NCBI GenBank assembly: GCA_025363495.1
Contig: JANYDR010000551.1
Span: forward strand, 1-6,297
DNA length: 6,297 nucleotides
Source: Cyclobacteriaceae bacterium
GTDB taxonomy: Bacteria > Bacteroidota > Bacteroidia > Cytophagales > Cyclobacteriaceae
Direction: 5' to 3'
The notes under the pieces are model-generated. The model was not told where the DNA came from. It searched no databases and worked only from the letters and a program-made list of their open reading frames with translations. The position numbers and the translations under genes are program-made. This document shows, piece after piece, positions 4,457 through 6,297 of this stretch (positions are counted from its first letter, which is position 1; each line of letters opens with the position of its first letter).

Positions 4457-4948
4457 ATGAATGATCCAGGGCAAGTACAAATAAATGATGCTGTTACACT
4501 TGGGGTAAGAAACGTTGGCGGTATGGCGAGTCAAGAACTCGCACATATGCCGCATACCTGGTTTAGTTTTAACGCTGATGTGACATTCACCGAAACTTCA
4601 AATGGTGGAGCATTGGATTCAGGAGTGATTTCTGCGCAGCAGTACCAGGGCGTCTTCTTGAATTATATGATCCTGCAACCCAGCGTGCGTGGGAATACGA
4701 TTCATTGTTTAGTTGGCGGATCAAAGATGAATTGGAAAACAGTTAACGGAATCTGCTATCCGGACGGGTCGGTAAGATGTTCAAATGGTTCTCAGCTATT
4801 CACGTTTCCAGCCAGGAATAATTGGAGTTTTGCTTTTGTGCCATATCTGAATCCTGTGGCAGCTGGATACCAGGATGCTTTCACTGTGATTTTGGGTTAT
4901 CTGCCCACCAATCAGGAATTTCTACCAGCTATAGAAAGTCAGGGTTAA
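4457..4948 (+). CDS. Beta-rich putative structural protein, 163 aa
   Basis: GGGAGG (4443-4448) lies 8 bases before the ATG, the best SD in the right half of the window, so high expression is expected. The protein has no membrane segment and few charges. It is rich in G, N, S, T, V and aromatics in alternating beta-strand patterns (TWFSFNADVTFTE, YQGVFLNYMILQPSV, NNWSFAFVPYL, DAFTVILGYLPT), typical of a beta-sandwich or jelly-roll virion protein. Three cysteines (WKTVNGICYPDGSVRCS region and one earlier) could form a disulfide, though that is unproven. At 163 aa it is too small for a double jelly-roll major capsid protein. Single jelly-roll, penton, spike or decoration protein are possibilities. 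It ends as TAATG, overlapping the next start. Confidence 0.8.
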   Translation: MNDPGQVQINDAVTLGVRNVGGMASQELAHMPHTWFSFNADVTFTETSNGGALDSGVISAQQYQGVFLNYMILQPSVRGNTIHCLVGGSKMNWKTVNGICYPDGSVRCSNGSQLFTFPARNNWSFAFVPYLNPVAAGYQDAFTVILGYLPTNQEFLPAIESQG

Positions 4949-5127
4949 TGGACGATAAATCGAAACGAGCGTTTCTATATGGATTCGGGGCAGGTGTTAT
5001 TCTCAACATCCTGCCTGACTTCACGTCTATTTCTGACTTGAGTCCTGATAAAAAAACACAGACGCACATCGGTTATTCTATTGCTTTGATTTTGGTTGCA
5101 TTAACTTTGTACGAGGTGTTACTTTAG
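4948..5127 (+). CDS. 59-aa two-helix membrane protein, holin-like or virion membrane protein
   Basis: The ATG shares its A with the upstream stop (TAATG), so translation is probably coupled; the nearest SD (AGGG 4941-4944) is too close to act well. A longer frame from 4822 would overlap the preceding gene by 127 bases and is rejected. A basic head (MDDKSKR) is followed by a hydrophobic segment (AFLYGFGAGVILNIL, about 8-22), a polar loop with DLSPDKKTQT (30-39), and a second hydrophobic segment (IGYSIALILVALTLYEVLL, 41-59). The hairpin topology and size fit small holins, but also the many small membrane proteins of membrane-containing phages. No endolysin gene is visible to settle this. Confidence 0.75.
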   Translation: MDDKSKRAFLYGFGAGVILNILPDFTSISDLSPDKKTQTHIGYSIALILVALTLYEVLL

Positions 5128-5382
5128 ATGAATTTTGATGATGTAAAAAAATATGTCATGCCTAGTATTGGTGTTATTTCAACAATTTTTGGCGCGACTT
5201 ATAAGCTGGGATCGCTCCAGGGGGAAGCTAACGAAAAAGAGTTACAGGCAATTCAAGAAGTTTCGTCGCAGATATCTGAAGTTAGAATTTCTCAGAAGGA
5301 TAATCTTAGACGTTTTGAACGCATTGAAAAGAAACTTCACATCAAAAAGGAAATCCAAGATGGAGAGGAAATTAAACAATGA
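5128..5382 (+). CDS. 84-aa protein: short hydrophobic segment plus coiled coil
   Basis: The ATG immediately follows the previous TAG, and GAGGTG (5113-5118) lies 9 bases upstream. Residues 10-30 (VMPSIGVISTIFGATYKLG) are moderately hydrophobic and could be a membrane or membrane-associated helix. Residues 33-75 are charged with a heptad pattern (LQAIQEVSSQISEV, LRRFERIEKKL), predicting a coiled coil. The same plan (short N-terminal membrane segment, then coiled coil) is seen in the 106-aa protein at 4132. A membrane-anchored oligomer of the virion or of a lysis complex is likely, with exact role unknown. Its 3' end overlaps both candidate ORFs that follow. Confidence 0.75.
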   Translation: MNFDDVKKYVMPSIGVISTIFGATYKLGSLQGEANEKELQAIQEVSSQISEVRISQKDNLRRFERIEKKLHIKKEIQDGEEIKQ

Positions 5383-5662
5383 ACTGGATAAATCACAACT
5401 TAGGAAGTCTTTTGGGTTTGGGATCGCTGGCGCATTCTTTATACTTGCGATTTGGTCATGGCAGGTGGTTATCAGGAATTCAGCAAAGCGTATCGAACCT
5501 GCAGGTTCAAGTAAATTCGCAAGGGTTGGTAATCAGCGAAAAACAAAACAAGCAAGCTTGAGTGGTGATGAAGAGAGGCAGTGTAACTCGTGTCAAATTA
5601 TTCTGTCTTCAGCGTACCAGGCACATTTGCGGGAGTCACATCAGGATCAGACGATACATTAG
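5360..5662 (+). CDS. 100-aa membrane protein with C-terminal C2H2-like finger (overlapping ORF)
   Basis: The ATG at 5360 has AAGG (5347-5350) nine bases upstream. Residues 1-17 are charged. Residues 18-38 (FGFGIAGAFFILAIWSWQVV) make a strong membrane segment, followed by a basic linker (40-65). C75-x2-C78-x10-H89-x4-H94 resembles a C2H2 zinc finger (CNSCQII...AHLRESH). The upstream part of the same frame (5153-5359) only shadows the 84-aa gene. It overlaps that gene by 23 bases, contains the whole 5379-5561 ORF in another frame, and overlaps the GTG-started gene by 73 bases. The membrane segment and the finger are hard to explain as chance, which favours it being real, but its start and its relation to 5379-5561 are unsettled. 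Confidence 0.55.
   Translation: MERKLNNELDKSQLRKSFGFGIAGAFFILAIWSWQVVIRNSAKRIEPAGSSKFARVGNQRKTKQASLSGDEERQCNSCQIILSSAYQAHLRESHQDQTIH
5379..5561 (+). CDS. 60-aa small protein nested inside 5360-5662 in another frame
   Basis: The ATG overlaps the stop of the 84-aa gene as ATGA, a junction used repeatedly in this window, and GGAGAGG (5362-5368) sits 10 bases upstream. The peptide starts MNWIN, like the MNWID of the gene at 4132. It has a weakly hydrophobic N-terminal stretch (LGSLLGLGSLAHSLYL) and then a possible short coiled coil (LSGIQQSVSNLQVQVNSQ). It ends 28 bases before the next GTG start. Gene spacing supports it, while protein features are modest. It could be the real gene with 5360-5662 a shadow, the reverse, or both may be translated as a nested pair. 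Confidence 0.5.
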   Translation: MNWINHNLGSLLGLGSLAHSLYLRFGHGRWLSGIQQSVSNLQVQVNSQGLVISEKQNKQA

Positions 5663-6297
5663 TAACGTTTCCAATACCAGCTGGTGCAACAATTACAGGT
5701 GCTAATTGGAAAGTGACAGGCTCTTTCAATGATGGAGCAACTGGCAACCAATTCAAAAGTATTGCACAAACTGGATCGCCAACTTACGTTAACACTGTGA
5801 GTGTTGGGACAACAAATTCAACTGGTTTGTTAACTATAATAAATGTAGGATACACGGCAGTTGGTCCAAACCAACTGCTAAACATCATAGCAGCAATTGG
5901 TTCAAATCTTTTGGCTAGGTTTCGTGCTTCGTTAAGAGACGTTGGCTCAGCAAGCTATACAATAAATACATTTGAACTTCAACTTGTAGGTTCAGGTTTT
6001 CCTGTAATATTGTCAAGTCCGCCAAAACGGAATCCTTTTCATGTGAGAATATTGAGACATAAAATGAACGAATGCAAAATAGCATATCAACCGATCTGGG
6101 ACAGGATCACAGGAATCACTGCGCTGCCTCTGGGATTCCAGGTTTTCGATGAAACCGAACCTGACTATTTAATATTTCAGCCAGGTAGGATTTTCGATGG
6201 CTTGAACAGTATAAATTCAAATATCGGAGTACGAGCATATGCGGGTAAATATTCCACACCAGGCTGGCACTCGTCCGGTGTATCCCCGATTCAGGGA
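5590..6297 (+). CDS. Beta-rich putative virion/adhesion protein, GTG start, incomplete at right edge
   Basis: The frame is open from 5590 to the end of the window (236 codons, no stop). An in-frame TAA at 5584-5586 makes the GTG at 5590 the first possible start; AGAGG (5574-5578) lies 11 bases upstream. The next in-frame ATG is 158 codons in, which would discard the conserved-looking N-terminus. Residues 1-137 are poor in charge and rich in T, G, S, N and V in beta-strand patterns (TLVTFPIPAGATITGANWKV, SYTINTFELQLVGSGF), like a beta-sandwich head or receptor-binding domain. After PPKRNPFHVRILRHKM (about 144) the composition changes to a more charged, aromatic second domain, so at least two domains are present. 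A spike, penton or other capsid-associated protein is likely. The family is not recognised. Confidence 0.75.
   Translation, partial: MSNYSVFSVPGTFAGVTSGSDDTLVTFPIPAGATITGANWKVTGSFNDGATGNQFKSIAQTGSPTYVNTVSVGTTNSTGLLTIINVGYTAVGPNQLLNIIAAIGSNLLARFRASLRDVGSASYTINTFELQLVGSGFPVILSSPPKRNPFHVRILRHKMNECKIAYQPIWDRITGITALPLGFQVFDETEPDYLIFQPGRIFDGLNSINSNIGVRAYAGKYSTPGWHSSGVSPIQG

Noticed and set aside
4822..4947. Earlier start for the 59-aa two-helix protein
   Set aside because: The extra residues only translate the preceding 163-aa gene in another frame; the TAATG junction at 4948 is the natural start.
4132..5662. Simple holin/spanin lysis cassette
   Set aside because: No endolysin-like gene, lipobox or signal peptide was seen, and the membrane proteins are interleaved with putative virion proteins. 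Left as an alternative only.

Overview
The window reads like the left part of a small bacterial virus or virus-like element, not a chromosomal segment. Every convincing gene lies on the + strand. Genes are short, mostly unrecognisable, and abut or overlap by a few bases (ATGA and TAATG junctions, nested frames). Most starts have a strong Shine-Dalgarno (SD) site, and the only clear promoter is a near-perfect sigma-70 promoter with a TGn extension, so the host is most likely a bacterium. I see no tRNA, rRNA, CRISPR array, insertion sequence, portal, terminase, capsid ATPase or integrase. The recognisable content is a small B-family polymerase-like palm protein, a probable OB-fold/ssDNA-binding-type protein, several zinc-finger-like small proteins, a block of small membrane proteins and two beta-rich putative structural proteins. 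That set suggests a tailless, possibly membrane-containing phage; this is inference.

Layout. Bases 1-110 are non-coding. The first 75 bases contain no adenine and are about 79 percent G+C, followed by short tandem repeats. A promoter at 143-171 drives a leader holding a 21-codon ORF and a 16-bp palindrome. Genes 1-6 (333-2408) are small early-type genes, ending with the OB-fold-like protein. Within them an 83-bp segment is duplicated at an offset of 203 bp, leaving an out-of-frame remnant and a rewritten C-terminus on one gene. An 11-bp perfect hairpin followed by T7 (2415-2454) separates this block from the next one, and the ribosome-binding site of the following gene sits between the stem and the T-run.

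Bases 2456-4124 form a replication-like module: a very basic 190-aa protein, a 61-aa zinc-finger protein and the 307-aa polymerase-like protein. Bases 4132-6297 look like a virion or lysis block: a membrane-anchored coiled-coil protein, a 163-aa beta-rich protein, a two-helix membrane protein, another membrane/coiled-coil protein, a region where two frames are both credible (5360-5662 and 5379-5561), and a GTG-started beta-rich protein that runs off the right edge.

The most notable points are the minimal polymerase-like protein with a changed motif C, the A-free segment at the window edge, the out-of-frame duplication, the hairpin/SD/TTG arrangement, and the nested ORFs near 5.4-5.6 kb. Function calls rest on reading motifs by eye; no database comparison was made.
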